A DNA stretch of 13,841 bases from Chloroflexota bacterium (GTDB lineage: Bacteria > Chloroflexota > Anaerolineae > Anaerolineales > Villigracilaceae): assembly GCA_016875755.1 (NCBI GenBank), contig VGOX01000021.1:1-13841 (forward strand), in the 5' to 3' direction. Of this stretch, positions 1-7,445 are shown in pieces. A model generated the notes under the pieces. The model searched no databases and was not told the origin of the DNA. It saw only the letters and a program-made list of their open reading frames with translations. The first letter of the stretch is position 1; each line of letters begins with the position of its first letter. The translations under genes and the position numbers were made by a program.

Positions 1-675
1 TTTCGCGATCAGTTCATCCGCCACACCTTTTTCCTTCATCGCTTTGACTGTCGTTGCCCACCTGCGTTTGGACCCGATCACGCCGATATACGCCGCCTGT
101 GATTCAAGCAGACTCGGCAACCCCAGCGCATCCACACTGGACCCGCGGCTGGTTACGACCAAATAGGTTTGTTTCGTCACTGGGAGATGGTCCTGCAATT
201 TTTCCATCTCTACAGGATAGTAGGCATCTGCACCGGGTGTGGCTTCGGGGTTGCAAAATTCCGCACGGTCATCATTGACCGCCACGCGAAAACCCAGCCA
301 CTTTGCCAAATGAACAACTGCCTTGCCCACATGCCCTGCGCCGATGACCACGAGCAGCGGGGGAGGAAGAATCGGTTCCACAAATACCTCCACCTGACCT
401 CCACACACACCAGGATCGCCACGTGAAGGGTCAGCCATGTTGTAGTGCAAAAGACGCGGCTGACCATCGCTGATCGCCATCCACGCCTCATCGAGTACGC
501 GGTGTTCCAAATCTCCGCCACCGACGGTGCCGATGAATTTTCCATCAGGGTACACGAGCATTTTACTGCCCACATGCCGCGGTGTGGAGCCTTCGCTCTT
601 CGTCACCGTGCACAGGGCGGCAGAGCCGTTATTATTTTCGATCTCAGCAAGAGCCTTGTAAATGGATTCGGTCAT
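1..675 (-). CDS. xdhC: XdhC/CoxI family molybdenum-cofactor insertion factor (3' end outside window)
   Basis: The frame is open from ATG 675 to the left edge: 225 codons without a stop, so the C-terminus is missing. XdhC-family proteins bind molybdenum cofactor, help form its sulfurated state and insert it into xanthine-dehydrogenase-type enzymes in the cytoplasm. The N-terminal XdhC/CoxI domain shows GSTPRHVGSKMLV (residues 29-41), then DGKFIGTVGGGDLEHR (44-59) and GDPGVCGGQVEVFVEP (86-101), where Cys91 is the usual conserved cysteine. A Rossmann-type second domain begins at VVIGAGHVGK (109-118); later come VVTSRG and IGVIGSKRRW. Start choice: ATG 675 sits directly before the conserved domain; upstream there is only a weak AGAAG and a perfect hairpin. 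It lies 45 bases after the pyrophosphatase stop. The likely client is the molybdenum hydroxylase at 3907-6900, although two unrelated genes intervene. Family assignment is firm; the exact client enzyme is inference. Confidence 0.92.
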   Translation of the reverse strand, partial: MTESIYKALAEIENNNGSAALCTVTKSEGSTPRHVGSKMLVYPDGKFIGTVGGGDLEHRVLDEAWMAISDGQPRLLHYNMADPSRGDPGVCGGQVEVFVEPILPPPLLVVIGAGHVGKAVVHLAKWLGFRVAVNDDRAEFCNPEATPGADAYYPVEMEKLQDHLPVTKQTYLVVTSRGSSVDALGLPSLLESQAAYIGVIGSKRRWATTVKAMKEKGVADELIAK

Positions 676-684
676 GTTTTCTTC

Positions 685-715
685 TGTAGATGCGCAGCAA
701 CGCTGCGCATCTACA
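685..715. repeat. Perfect 14-bp palindrome with 3-base loop
   Basis: TGTAGATGCGCAGC (685-698) is followed by loop AAC and its exact reverse complement at 702-715. It fills most of the 45-base gap between the pyrophosphatase stop and the xdhC start. No U-run follows on either strand, so it is not a standard intrinsic terminator. It looks like a dispersed REP-type palindrome. It ends 9 bases before the xdhC ATG and could limit ribosome access or stabilise the upstream mRNA end. Confidence 0.85.
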
Positions 716-720
716 ATTAA

Positions 721-2064
721 TTATCGTTCCAGTAAACCCAAAACAGCGGGGAGCAATTGTTTCTTTCTTGAAACTACGCCTTGTGCGTCACGAGTGTTGT
801 CTGGGAGTGGCGGATAAGGCAGGTCGTTGAGAATGCTTGGAGCATCAGAGGAAAGCAGCAGACGGCTGGTGCCGCGCACCACATCGGTGACGAGCAGCAT
901 TACAAAATCAAGCCCGCGTTTTTCGCGCAGATCGTTGAGTGCGTTCTGGAGCGGGGTGAGATGCTCGGTGAGTTGCAAAATGTCGGTCACTTCCACCTGT
1001 GCCACAGCGAATTTATAACCGCCGCCTTCGAAGGATTTGATGTCGGTGCTGACCAATTCCTTCGGGTCGCGGTTGGAGAGTCCCGCACCCGCACTGAGCA
1101 CGGATTTGCCATACGATTCGATGGTCTCGCCCTTGAGCGGACTTCCGCCTGCGAATGCCCAACGTGCCAGTTTCTCGGCTGCGGCGCGGTCGCGCTGTGT
1201 GGTCGTAGGCGATGTCAATATAAGGGTATCAGATACCAGCCCGGCGAGAAGCGTGCCTGCGAGGGCGGGCGGCATCGAGAGTCCTGCATCCATGGTCATT
1301 TCCGTCACCAGTGTGGAGGTCGAGCCGACAATATCCACTGTGAAGCGGATGGGTTGATGGGTGTAGGGGTTGCCGAGTCTGTGATGGTCAAGGATCTCGA
1401 GCAGTTCGGCTTCTTCGAGCGCGGCGATTGCCTGACGCGGTTCGTTGTGGTCGACGAGGATGACTTTGAGGCGCGGCGGGTTGAGTACTTCGCGCTGGTG
1501 GGCAATGCCCATATATTCTCCGCTCTCGTCCACGATCCAATAATCGTTATGTTCGTCGCGCAGCAATCTATTGAGCGTATCGCGGATGTGGGCGTTGGCG
1601 GGATATTTTGGGACGGCGGTGTCCATTGCGTCGCGGCACGGCGCGCCCATCATTTCTTTGACGGTTGTATTGCCAGGCTGCGGGCCGAGTGTGTCGGTGA
1701 AGTATTTGAACAGGCTCAGTCCGTTAATGATGCCTTGCGGCTTTCCATCATCGCTGACAACGGGGGCGATGCCGCCTGTCTTGCTGGCAAGGATCCAAGC
1801 TGCACCCAACTGCGAATCGGGGCGGATGGTATCAAGCCTGCGCATGACAGAGCCAAAACGGGGTGATGCGTCGGTGAGCAGGACGGGTGGGTCAAGGTTG
1901 AGGGTTTTTAGAACCCAGGCGGTTTGAGCATTTAGTGCGCCTGCACGCGCTGCAATGGCGTCTGCACCGTCACGTTCGCGCAGGAGCCAGGCATACCCCA
2001 TGGCAGAGGCGATGGAGTCGGTATCTGGGTTAATATGCCCTACGACATAGATTTGGTCGGACAT
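721..2064 (-). CDS. ppaC: Manganese-dependent inorganic pyrophosphatase, family II, with CBS pair
   Basis: Hydrolyses pyrophosphate to two phosphates in the cytoplasm, pulling biosynthetic reactions forward. The protein has 447 residues and the DHH-superfamily metal motifs: GHINPDTDS (His10, Asp14, Asp16), VDHNEP (205-207), LDHHRLGN (226-228) and VSDT (278-280). The C-terminal DHHA2 domain ends with the substrate-binding SRKKQ (432-436). Between the first and second motifs lies an insert of about 125 residues (70-195) that reads as two CBS domains. This explains why it is longer than the roughly 310-residue core enzyme. There is no room for a DRTGG domain. In known CBS-pyrophosphatases the CBS pair binds adenine nucleotides and modulates activity, so regulation by energy state is likely. 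ATG 2064 is preceded by GGAG, spaced somewhat widely (12 bases). The gene is 51 bases downstream of the HD-GYP gene and may have its own promoter. Confidence 0.96.
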   Translation of the reverse strand: MSDQIYVVGHINPDTDSIASAMGYAWLLRERDGADAIAARAGALNAQTAWVLKTLNLDPPVLLTDASPRFGSVMRRLDTIRPDSQLGAAWILASKTGGIAPVVSDDGKPQGIINGLSLFKYFTDTLGPQPGNTTVKEMMGAPCRDAMDTAVPKYPANAHIRDTLNRLLRDEHNDYWIVDESGEYMGIAHQREVLNPPRLKVILVDHNEPRQAIAALEEAELLEILDHHRLGNPYTHQPIRFTVDIVGSTSTLVTEMTMDAGLSMPPALAGTLLAGLVSDTLILTSPTTTQRDRAAAEKLARWAFAGGSPLKGETIESYGKSVLSAGAGLSNRDPKELVSTDIKSFEGGGYKFAVAQVEVTDILQLTEHLTPLQNALNDLREKRGLDFVMLLVTDVVRGTSRLLLSSDAPSILNDLPYPPLPDNTRDAQGVVSRKKQLLPAVLGLLER

Positions 2065-2085
2065 TTATTTTGATTTCTCCGAAAA

Positions 2086-2120
2086 TGAAATAATTTCAGT
2101 GAACAGTCTGCTTGATTATA
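2086..2120 (-). promoter_or_regulatory. Possible ppaC promoter -10 with downstream palindrome
   Basis: A perfect TATAAT reads on the minus strand at 2120-2115, overlapping the stop codon of the HD-GYP gene. No convincing -35 hexamer is seen 16-18 bases upstream. Between it and the ppaC start lies the palindrome TGAAAT-A-ATTTCA (2086-2098), in a position where a repressor could act. Support is limited to these short matches. Confidence 0.3.
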
Positions 2121-3786
2121 TCTCGCCTTTTTCGACCATGGACAGGAACAGCCTGGTTATCATGGGGTCGAAATGTTTCCCTGATTGTTCGCGGAAATAA
2201 GCAATGATCTTCTCGCGGGGCCAGGCTTGGTTGTAGGGACGGTCGTAGCTGAGGGCGTCCCATACATCTGCCACGGCGAAGATGCGGGCGGAGAGCGGAA
2301 TTTCCTCCCCTTTGAGTCCGCGTGGGTAGCCTGTGCCGTCCCATTTTTCGTGATGGCAGTAGGGAATTTCAAGGGCTTTGCTCAGAAATGGAATGGGCGA
2401 AAGAAGTTTGTAGGCTGTTTCCGGGTGCTGGTTGACGATGCTGCGTTCTTCTTCGGTTAGTTTTCCAGGCTTGTGTAGTATTTCGTCTGGAATGCTGATC
2501 TTTCCGATATCGTGCAGGATGGCACCGCTGCGGATATCCTCCAGGACTTCATTGGAAATTCCGATCTGCTGGGCGAGTTTCAATGTGTTTTCCGTTACGC
2601 GGCGCGAGTGGCCTTCCGTTTCCTTGTCGCGCAATTCCAGTGCGCGGGCGAAGCCTTCAAGCGTGGTGTCGTATGCCTCTGCCAATTCCCTTGTTCGTGC
2701 GAGGACGCGGTCTTCAAGTTCTGTGTTGAGTTTACGAAGTTCGTTCTCTAATTCCTTCAGCGCGGTAATGTCATGCGAGATGTAAATTCGCCCCATCATT
2801 TGCTTGCTGACGCTATAAAGCGGCCATACCGTCAGTTCGTAATGAATTTCCCTCCCCTGCAAATTGAATATTGCTTCTGTGCGGGCATAGGAAACATGCG
2901 TGTACATTTTGATCGGAATGGGAAAGTTATCGAAAACGACTTTTGCAGGTTTGCCGATCACATCGTTGGCATTCATGCCCATCAAGGCGAGCATGGCTGC
3001 ATTAATGTCAACCACCTGATGCTGGTTGTCCAGAATGACAACAGGCTCCATTATGGCTTCGAATACTTTTTCGCGCGCAATCGGCATGACCTCAAATATG
3101 CGAAAACGGAATAACCCCCATGCAATGATCAAATTCCCGATCGCAATCGCAAACGGAGTGGCGTCCCGCTGTGAGGCGATTTGAATCCCGAATAACGGAA
3201 AAATCGACCCGATCAGCGGGGCAACACAACCCAATATTATTAATATCAGTTGGGCGCGGTAAAAGCCATGTGGATGAATAGTGCGGCGTACCAATAGGGA
3301 TATTGCCCAGAACGTAATGCAGCCCCCATAAAAAGCGTAAACGTACACAAACGGCGAGAAGGTATATGTTAATTCGTTAAATGGGGTTTTCGAAAGAATA
3401 CTCGGATCGATGTAGACCCAATGATGAAAAACATCCGTTACCAATAATAACGAAAATAAGACTGGTACGATCAGTGATACTAAAAACCACTTTCGCGGCT
3501 CTCGAATTTTGTATTCTGAGAACTGGATCGCAAATACTGGCAGGGCAACCAAGACCATTTGAAGACCGAACCATTGAAATCCGTCCCAAAAGACCTTGTC
3601 CACCAGCCGCACGCTTATTAACTCAAAAATAAAACCAGCAACCCAAAGAAGCTGGCCCAGTACATACCACCCGAATGCAGCGGCTCCCTGCGATTTGCTT
3701 TTTTTCCAGACAAACAACAGAATCGATAATGTAATTATGAATGATGCAAAATAGGGGACTAAAAAAAGAATTTCAGTACGGGTCAT
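2116..3786 (-). CDS. Membrane 7TM-PAS-HD-GYP c-di-GMP phosphodiesterase
   Basis: A 556-residue sensor-effector. The N-terminal part, roughly residues 1-220, is a series of hydrophobic segments matching the seven-helix sensor domain found at the N-terminus of some histidine kinases. A PAS domain follows (about 235-350, containing EPVVILDNQHQVVDIN). A short charged coiled coil (about 350-375) leads to an HD-GYP domain (about 378-556). The HD-GYP residues are intact: GHSRRV at 392-397, ILHDIGK with His425/Asp426, NQHPE, HHEKWDGTGYP (His478, His479; GYP 486-488) and ARIFAVADVWDALS. Such domains hydrolyse the second messenger c-di-GMP, so this protein probably converts a membrane or PAS-sensed signal into lower c-di-GMP. 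The ligand is unknown. No good Shine-Dalgarno precedes ATG 3786, but a TATAAT lies 19 bases upstream, implying a very short leader. It lies after the terminator at 3846-3884 and so is likely transcribed independently. Confidence 0.93.
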   Translation of the reverse strand: MTRTEILFLVPYFASFIITLSILLFVWKKSKSQGAAAFGWYVLGQLLWVAGFIFELISVRLVDKVFWDGFQWFGLQMVLVALPVFAIQFSEYKIREPRKWFLVSLIVPVLFSLLLVTDVFHHWVYIDPSILSKTPFNELTYTFSPFVYVYAFYGGCITFWAISLLVRRTIHPHGFYRAQLILIILGCVAPLIGSIFPLFGIQIASQRDATPFAIAIGNLIIAWGLFRFRIFEVMPIAREKVFEAIMEPVVILDNQHQVVDINAAMLALMGMNANDVIGKPAKVVFDNFPIPIKMYTHVSYARTEAIFNLQGREIHYELTVWPLYSVSKQMMGRIYISHDITALKELENELRKLNTELEDRVLARTRELAEAYDTTLEGFARALELRDKETEGHSRRVTENTLKLAQQIGISNEVLEDIRSGAILHDIGKISIPDEILHKPGKLTEEERSIVNQHPETAYKLLSPIPFLSKALEIPYCHHEKWDGTGYPRGLKGEEIPLSARIFAVADVWDALSYDRPYNQAWPREKIIAYFREQSGKHFDPMITRLFLSMVEKGEI

Positions 3787-3804
3787 ATTGATGCCGGTTC
3801 ATGG

Positions 3805-3810
3805 ATTATA
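3805..3810 (-). promoter_or_regulatory. Possible -10 box for the HD-GYP gene
   Basis: TATAAT on the minus strand at 3810-3805, between the upstream terminator and ATG 3786. The position where a -35 is expected reads TCCACC, which is poor. Initiation about seven bases downstream would leave a leader of roughly 10-12 bases, consistent with the absence of a Shine-Dalgarno sequence. Confidence 0.35.
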
Positions 3811-3845
3811 TCCCGCTCGCTTTGTAAGGTGGAGGGGAAAATCAC

Positions 3846-3884
3846 AAAAAGGGACGCATGCCGATGAAAAGCACGCATCCCTTT
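3846..3884 (-). terminator. Rho-independent terminator of the molybdenum hydroxylase transcript
   Basis: Minus-strand RNA folds AAAGGGAUGCGUGC (from 3884-3871) against GCAUGCGUCCCUUU (from 3861-3848): a 14-bp stem with a 9-base loop, followed by further U residues. Two positions that are C/A mismatches on the plus strand become G-U pairs on the minus strand, so the structure is built for minus-strand transcription. It begins 22 bases after the stop codon of the hydroxylase gene. Confidence 0.87.
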
Positions 3885-3906
3885 CTGGACCTGATCCTGC
3901 TTCTGT

Positions 3907-6900
3907 TTACTGACGTTTTATCTCCCGCCAGACCCTTTCAGGTGTAACGGGGTTCACATCCACATTGACTCCGATGGCATCCAAAATGGCGTTGCCCACG
4001 GCTGGAGCGACTCCGTCCATTGGGATTTCCGCCACAGCCTTCACGCCAAATGGGTGACTAGGCTCGAAGGTTTCCACGAAAATGGTTTCAAGTTCAGGCA
4101 TCTCATCTGCGCGGAAGATGTGATAACGGTCAAGGTCACGCTCATAGGCAGCGCCTTTCTCGTCATAGCGCATCTCCTCGCAGACAGCATAACCAAGCGC
4201 TTGCGTCATGCCGCCTTCGATCTGACCCGAAGCTGTCAACGGATTGACGATCACGCCCGAATCAACTGCCATCACCAATTTATCCACAGTGACCTGGCCC
4301 GTTTCCGTATCCACGGTCACTTCGGCGAACTGTGCTGCGAAAGGCGGCGGTGATACGGGCGAGACGTAACTCGCCACGCCCATGATCTGTTCCTGATTGT
4401 TCTTATGCAGGCTGTCGAGCGCGATTTCACTAAGCGAGATTGACTGTCCATTTGGTGCGATTGCCATTCTATTGGAAAGTTTCAAGTCGGCAGGTTCAAC
4501 CTGTAAATCTGCAACTTTGAACATATCAACCGCTCTTGCTTTGATTCTCTCCGCCACGATCTGCGCGGCCTTTACTGCGGCCGTCCCAGAAATATATGTT
4601 GTCGAAGATGCGTACGCGCCTTTATCGAACGGTGTGAAATCAGTATCTGAAGAATAGGTGATCATATCTTCGATGGGAACGCCCAGAACTTCCGCCGCCA
4701 TCTGCGCGAGGACGGTGTCCGAACCAGTTCCCAAATCCGTTGCGCCAACGAGCAGGTTGAACGAACCATCGTCATTCATTTTTATGGATGCGCCGCCCAT
4801 ATCGAGATATGGGATGGCGGTCCCTTGCATGACCATTGCCACGCCGATGCCTTTTCGAAGTTTTTCGCCCTGAGCGGAGCGGAGCGTAGTCGCAGGGCTT
4901 TTTCTCCACTCTTCATTGCCAAACTTATCATCCCAGCCGATGGCGGCTTTGCCTTGCACCACACATTGTTCCAGCCCAACCGTGTGGATGATCTCCGGCC
5001 GCGGTTCACGCCCTTCATTCCATGCGGTTGAGAAGGGATGATATTCACCAGGGTGAATCGCGTTCTTTAAACGGAATTCGATCGGGTCAAAACCCATTGC
5101 GCGCGCGATCTTTTCCATGTGACGGTCGAGCGGCCAATAGCCTTGCGGAACGCCATAGCCGCGGAAGGCGCCAGCAGGTGGGGTGTTGGTATAGACCACA
5201 TCTGCATAAAAGCGAATATTCGGCGCTTTGCGATATTCGCCATCGCCGACGTAGAGCGCCATTGCCTTGTGACCTGTGTTGCCTGTCACGGTCAACGCGT
5301 GGCAGCCGTACGCCCCTGTGTCAGAAAGTGCATACATTTCGTTGGCGGTGATGGTTCCATCTTTCTTTACGCCCGTCTTCATCTTCACGCGCATGGGGTG
5401 ACGTGACCGTGCCGCGATAAACTCTTCTTCGCGGGTGTATTCGTAGATGACAGGTCGTTTAGTGGCGATGGTCAGGTGTGCTGGTACATCTTCCATCAAT
5501 ACTTCCTGCTTTCCGCCGAAACCACCGCCGATACGCGGCTTGATGACGCGGATGCGTTTCACGGGCAGGTCGAGCACAGGCGCAAGCATTCTGCGCACAT
5601 GGAAGGGAACCTGTGTGGACGTGCGAATGACCAGACGATCATCCTCGTCCCAATACGTTACGCAAACATGCGGCTCGATATGTGCCTGCTGTACCTTCGG
5701 TACTTCATATTCGGCTTCGAAGATTTCATCCGCATCAGCAAAACCTTTGTTCACATCGCCAATGTCAATGCGAATTTCAGCGGCGAGATTTTTATCGGGG
5801 TTGGAATCTGCAAAATTGACATACTCAGGTTCGTCGTGAAGTTTGATCGCATCTGGCTTCATCGATTCGCGTGAGTCCAAAATGGCGGGCAGGATCTCAT
5901 ATTCGACATCGATGAGCGCGAGCGCTTTCTCGGCAATTTCAACAGTCTCTGCGGCGACGAATGCTACACGGTCGCCTACGAAGCGGACTTTATGATCAAG
6001 TGAGAACGAATCCAACGGACCAGGGATCGGGTCAGATTGTCCTGCTGTGGAATAGACCACACGCGGAATATCCTTCCACGTTAATACAGAGACGACGCCT
6101 TTCAATGCCAGAGCTTTGCTTGCATCGATATTTTTGATACGGGCATGCGCATGCGGCGAGCGTAAGACCTTTGCGTACAACATGCCGCGCACGTCCATGT
6201 CTGCGGTGAAGGCGGGTTTACCCTGCACCAGTTTGATCGCGTCCACTTTCTTTTCGGGCTTGCCGACGGTTTGCCAGGTCTGCGTCTCGGGTGTGACGAC
6301 CACCTTGGGGCGAGTCAGCACCGAGGTCGGGGTTGAGGCGGGAGAATCTCCAGTTGAAGGATCAGGTTGGGGTGAACCAAAATCCCAATGGACGGAAGTG
6401 ATGTCGATGGGTTCGTCCCCGCGCATTTCGGCGGCGGCTTTCAGCACAGCCTGGACGGGTTTGAGATAGCCTGTGCAGCGACAGAGCACTCCTGAGATCG
6501 CCTCGCGGACCTCCGCCTCAGTTGGATTGCTGTTTTTCTCTAGCAGACTCTTCGCCGCGAGAATTTGCGCGGGCGTGCAATATCCGCATTGGATCGCGCC
6601 TGACTCGACGAACGCACGTTGCAGCGGATGCAAGCCGTCAGTCTTTCTCCAGCCCTGTTCGGGATGTTCGCCGAGCGCCTCAATGGTGGCGATGTTGTGA
6701 CCTTCCGCCTGCGCCGCCAGCATCGACCCCGCATTGACGGGTTTGCCGTTTAGCAAAACCGTATCCGCGCCCGAAAGCCCGTGCTCATCGCCGAACTTCA
6801 CGCCGTGAAAGCCCAGTCCGCGCAAGGCGGCGAGTAGGGTTGTGGATGCGGGTGCGTCGATGACGTGTTCAATTCCGTTGATCTTGAGTGTGATGTTCAT
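3907..6900 (-). CDS. Xanthine-dehydrogenase-family molybdenum hydroxylase, fused 2Fe-2S and catalytic subunits, one cluster lost
   Basis: A 997-residue fusion. Residues 1-80 are a ferredoxin-like domain. Residues 90-160 are the four-helix [2Fe-2S] domain with all ligands (Cys105, Cys108, Cys140, Cys142). A Pro/Ser/Thr-rich linker (about 175-205) leads to the molybdopterin-binding catalytic part. That part shows the cofactor loop RIGGGFGGKQ, then AFRGYGVPQGY, and the C-terminal VKAVAEIPMDGVAPA, whose Glu958 aligns with the catalytic base of the family. Oddly, all four cysteine positions of the ferredoxin-type cluster are replaced (Asp38, Ser43, Asp46, Gly58). The substrate is not readable from sequence; purines, aldehydes or N-heterocycles are options. 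No FAD domain or subunit is present. Start: the open frame extends to GTG 6930, but ATG 6900 has AGGAG seven bases upstream and begins the conserved domain. The gene is 26 bases after the nucleotidyltransferase stop. A repeat lies inside it at 4861-4904. Confidence 0.93.
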   Translation of the reverse strand: MNITLKINGIEHVIDAPASTTLLAALRGLGFHGVKFGDEHGLSGADTVLLNGKPVNAGSMLAAQAEGHNIATIEALGEHPEQGWRKTDGLHPLQRAFVESGAIQCGYCTPAQILAAKSLLEKNSNPTEAEVREAISGVLCRCTGYLKPVQAVLKAAAEMRGDEPIDITSVHWDFGSPQPDPSTGDSPASTPTSVLTRPKVVVTPETQTWQTVGKPEKKVDAIKLVQGKPAFTADMDVRGMLYAKVLRSPHAHARIKNIDASKALALKGVVSVLTWKDIPRVVYSTAGQSDPIPGPLDSFSLDHKVRFVGDRVAFVAAETVEIAEKALALIDVEYEILPAILDSRESMKPDAIKLHDEPEYVNFADSNPDKNLAAEIRIDIGDVNKGFADADEIFEAEYEVPKVQQAHIEPHVCVTYWDEDDRLVIRTSTQVPFHVRRMLAPVLDLPVKRIRVIKPRIGGGFGGKQEVLMEDVPAHLTIATKRPVIYEYTREEEFIAARSRHPMRVKMKTGVKKDGTITANEMYALSDTGAYGCHALTVTGNTGHKAMALYVGDGEYRKAPNIRFYADVVYTNTPPAGAFRGYGVPQGYWPLDRHMEKIARAMGFDPIEFRLKNAIHPGEYHPFSTAWNEGREPRPEIIHTVGLEQCVVQGKAAIGWDDKFGNEEWRKSPATTLRSAQGEKLRKGIGVAMVMQGTAIPYLDMGGASIKMNDDGSFNLLVGATDLGTGSDTVLAQMAAEVLGVPIEDMITYSSDTDFTPFDKGAYASSTTYISGTAAVKAAQIVAERIKARAVDMFKVADLQVEPADLKLSNRMAIAPNGQSISLSEIALDSLHKNNQEQIMGVASYVSPVSPPPFAAQFAEVTVDTETGQVTVDKLVMAVDSGVIVNPLTASGQIEGGMTQALGYAVCEEMRYDEKGAAYERDLDRYHIFRADEMPELETIFVETFEPSHPFGVKAVAEIPMDGVAPAVGNAILDAIGVNVDVNPVTPERVWREIKRQ
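4861..4904. repeat. Short imperfect palindromic element inside the molybdenum hydroxylase gene
   Basis: GCCCTG (4867-4872) and CAGGGC (4893-4898) frame a GAGCGGAGCGGAGCG-type core, and the unit is flanked by the direct repeat TTTTTC at 4861-4866 and 4899-4904. It resembles the small dispersed CCCTGAGCG-type elements seen in Chloroflexota. It is read in frame as SPATTLRSAQGE (residues 668-679) between conserved blocks of the catalytic subunit. Confidence 0.5.
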
Positions 6901-6907
6901 GGGGTTG

Positions 6908-6912
6908 CTCCT
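6908..6912 (-). promoter_or_regulatory. Ribosome binding site deciding the molybdenum hydroxylase start
   Basis: AGGAG on the minus strand, seven bases before ATG 6900. It favours this start over the upstream in-frame GTG 6930, which would overlap the stop codon of the preceding gene. Confidence 0.75.
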
Positions 6913-6926
6913 GTATTGTGACAGAA

Positions 6927-7442
6927 TCACTTCAGTCTCGATTGTAACTCTTCAAAATGTTTAAGGAAATCTGGATTCAAGTCGTATTTGCCTGCTTTGG
7001 CAATTGTACTTTGCACGATTTTTGTGAGCATATCAAGGGTGATATGACCCTTTGCGAGTAAAAACTCAATATCTGTATAATCATTCGCAAGCCCTCGATC
7101 AATTTTGCTGAGAGCAATGCTGTAAGGGTCGGCTACAAATACAATTAGGTTACCAAATTGCCCAACCGGGATGATGCGTTTTTCGCTGTCTTCCGGAAGT
7201 GGAATAAAATGTTCAATTGGAACGACATCAAGCAGGATCTTGTTTTCTTTGGCGATCTGAATGATGCGGCGGTGTAACTCACTTGGGATAACATCATCAC
7301 CAACCAAATCAATGTCTATGGTTTCTCTGGAATTTCCCAACAGGATCAATGCGCTTCCACCAAGTAAAGTGATTTTAGATTCAGGCGGAACTTGTTCGCC
7401 AAAAAGTTTTAAAACGCTGTAGACATCTTGATTATCCATCAT
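6927..7442 (-). CDS. Nucleotidyltransferase-fold protein (DUF6036-like)
   Basis: A 171-residue protein with the minimal nucleotidyltransferase signature: ITLLGGSALILLG (Gly28-Gly29-Ser30) followed by the metal-binding IDIDLV (Asp43, Asp45). The later block SIALSKIDRGLANDYTDIEFLL resembles the end of the DUF6036 / minimal nucleotidyltransferase group. Members of this superfamily often act as one half of toxin-antitoxin or defence modules by transferring nucleotides to RNA or protein. Whether this one is active, and its target, are unknown. It starts three bases after the 168-aa gene, with AAAGG from the end of that gene as ribosome binding site, so the two are clearly co-translated. Two adjacent ATG codons (7442, 7439) are possible starts. 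The DNA is visibly richer in A+T than the flanking hydroxylase gene, suggesting separate ancestry. The superfamily call is solid; the subfamily is a recollection of motif style. Confidence 0.8.
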   Translation of the reverse strand: MMDNQDVYSVLKLFGEQVPPESKITLLGGSALILLGNSRETIDIDLVGDDVIPSELHRRIIQIAKENKILLDVVPIEHFIPLPEDSEKRIIPVGQFGNLIVFVADPYSIALSKIDRGLANDYTDIEFLLAKGHITLDMLTKIVQSTIAKAGKYDLNPDFLKHFEELQSRLK

Positions 7443-7445
7443 TCA

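Noticed and set aside
210..575. Open frame of 121 codons on the minus strand
   Set aside because: Overlaps xdhC in another frame on the same strand; the xdhC frame carries all conserved blocks.
685..715. Palindrome as an intrinsic terminator after the pyrophosphatase gene
   Set aside because: No run of U follows the stem on either strand, so it was listed as a repeat instead.
781..1866. Open frame of 361 codons on the plus strand
   Set aside because: It lies wholly antisense to the pyrophosphatase gene, whose metal motifs and length are clear. The translation is rich in Cys, His, Gly and Arg and shows no recognisable domain.
3775..3802. Nine-codon ORF starting at minus-strand ATG 3802 upstream of the HD-GYP gene
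   Set aside because: Very short, out of frame and without a ribosome site; nothing distinguishes it from chance.
6901..6930. Longer N-terminus for the molybdenum hydroxylase from GTG 6930
   Set aside because: No ribosome site there, and overlap with the preceding stop. ATG 6900 has AGGAG at seven bases and begins the conserved ferredoxin-like fold.
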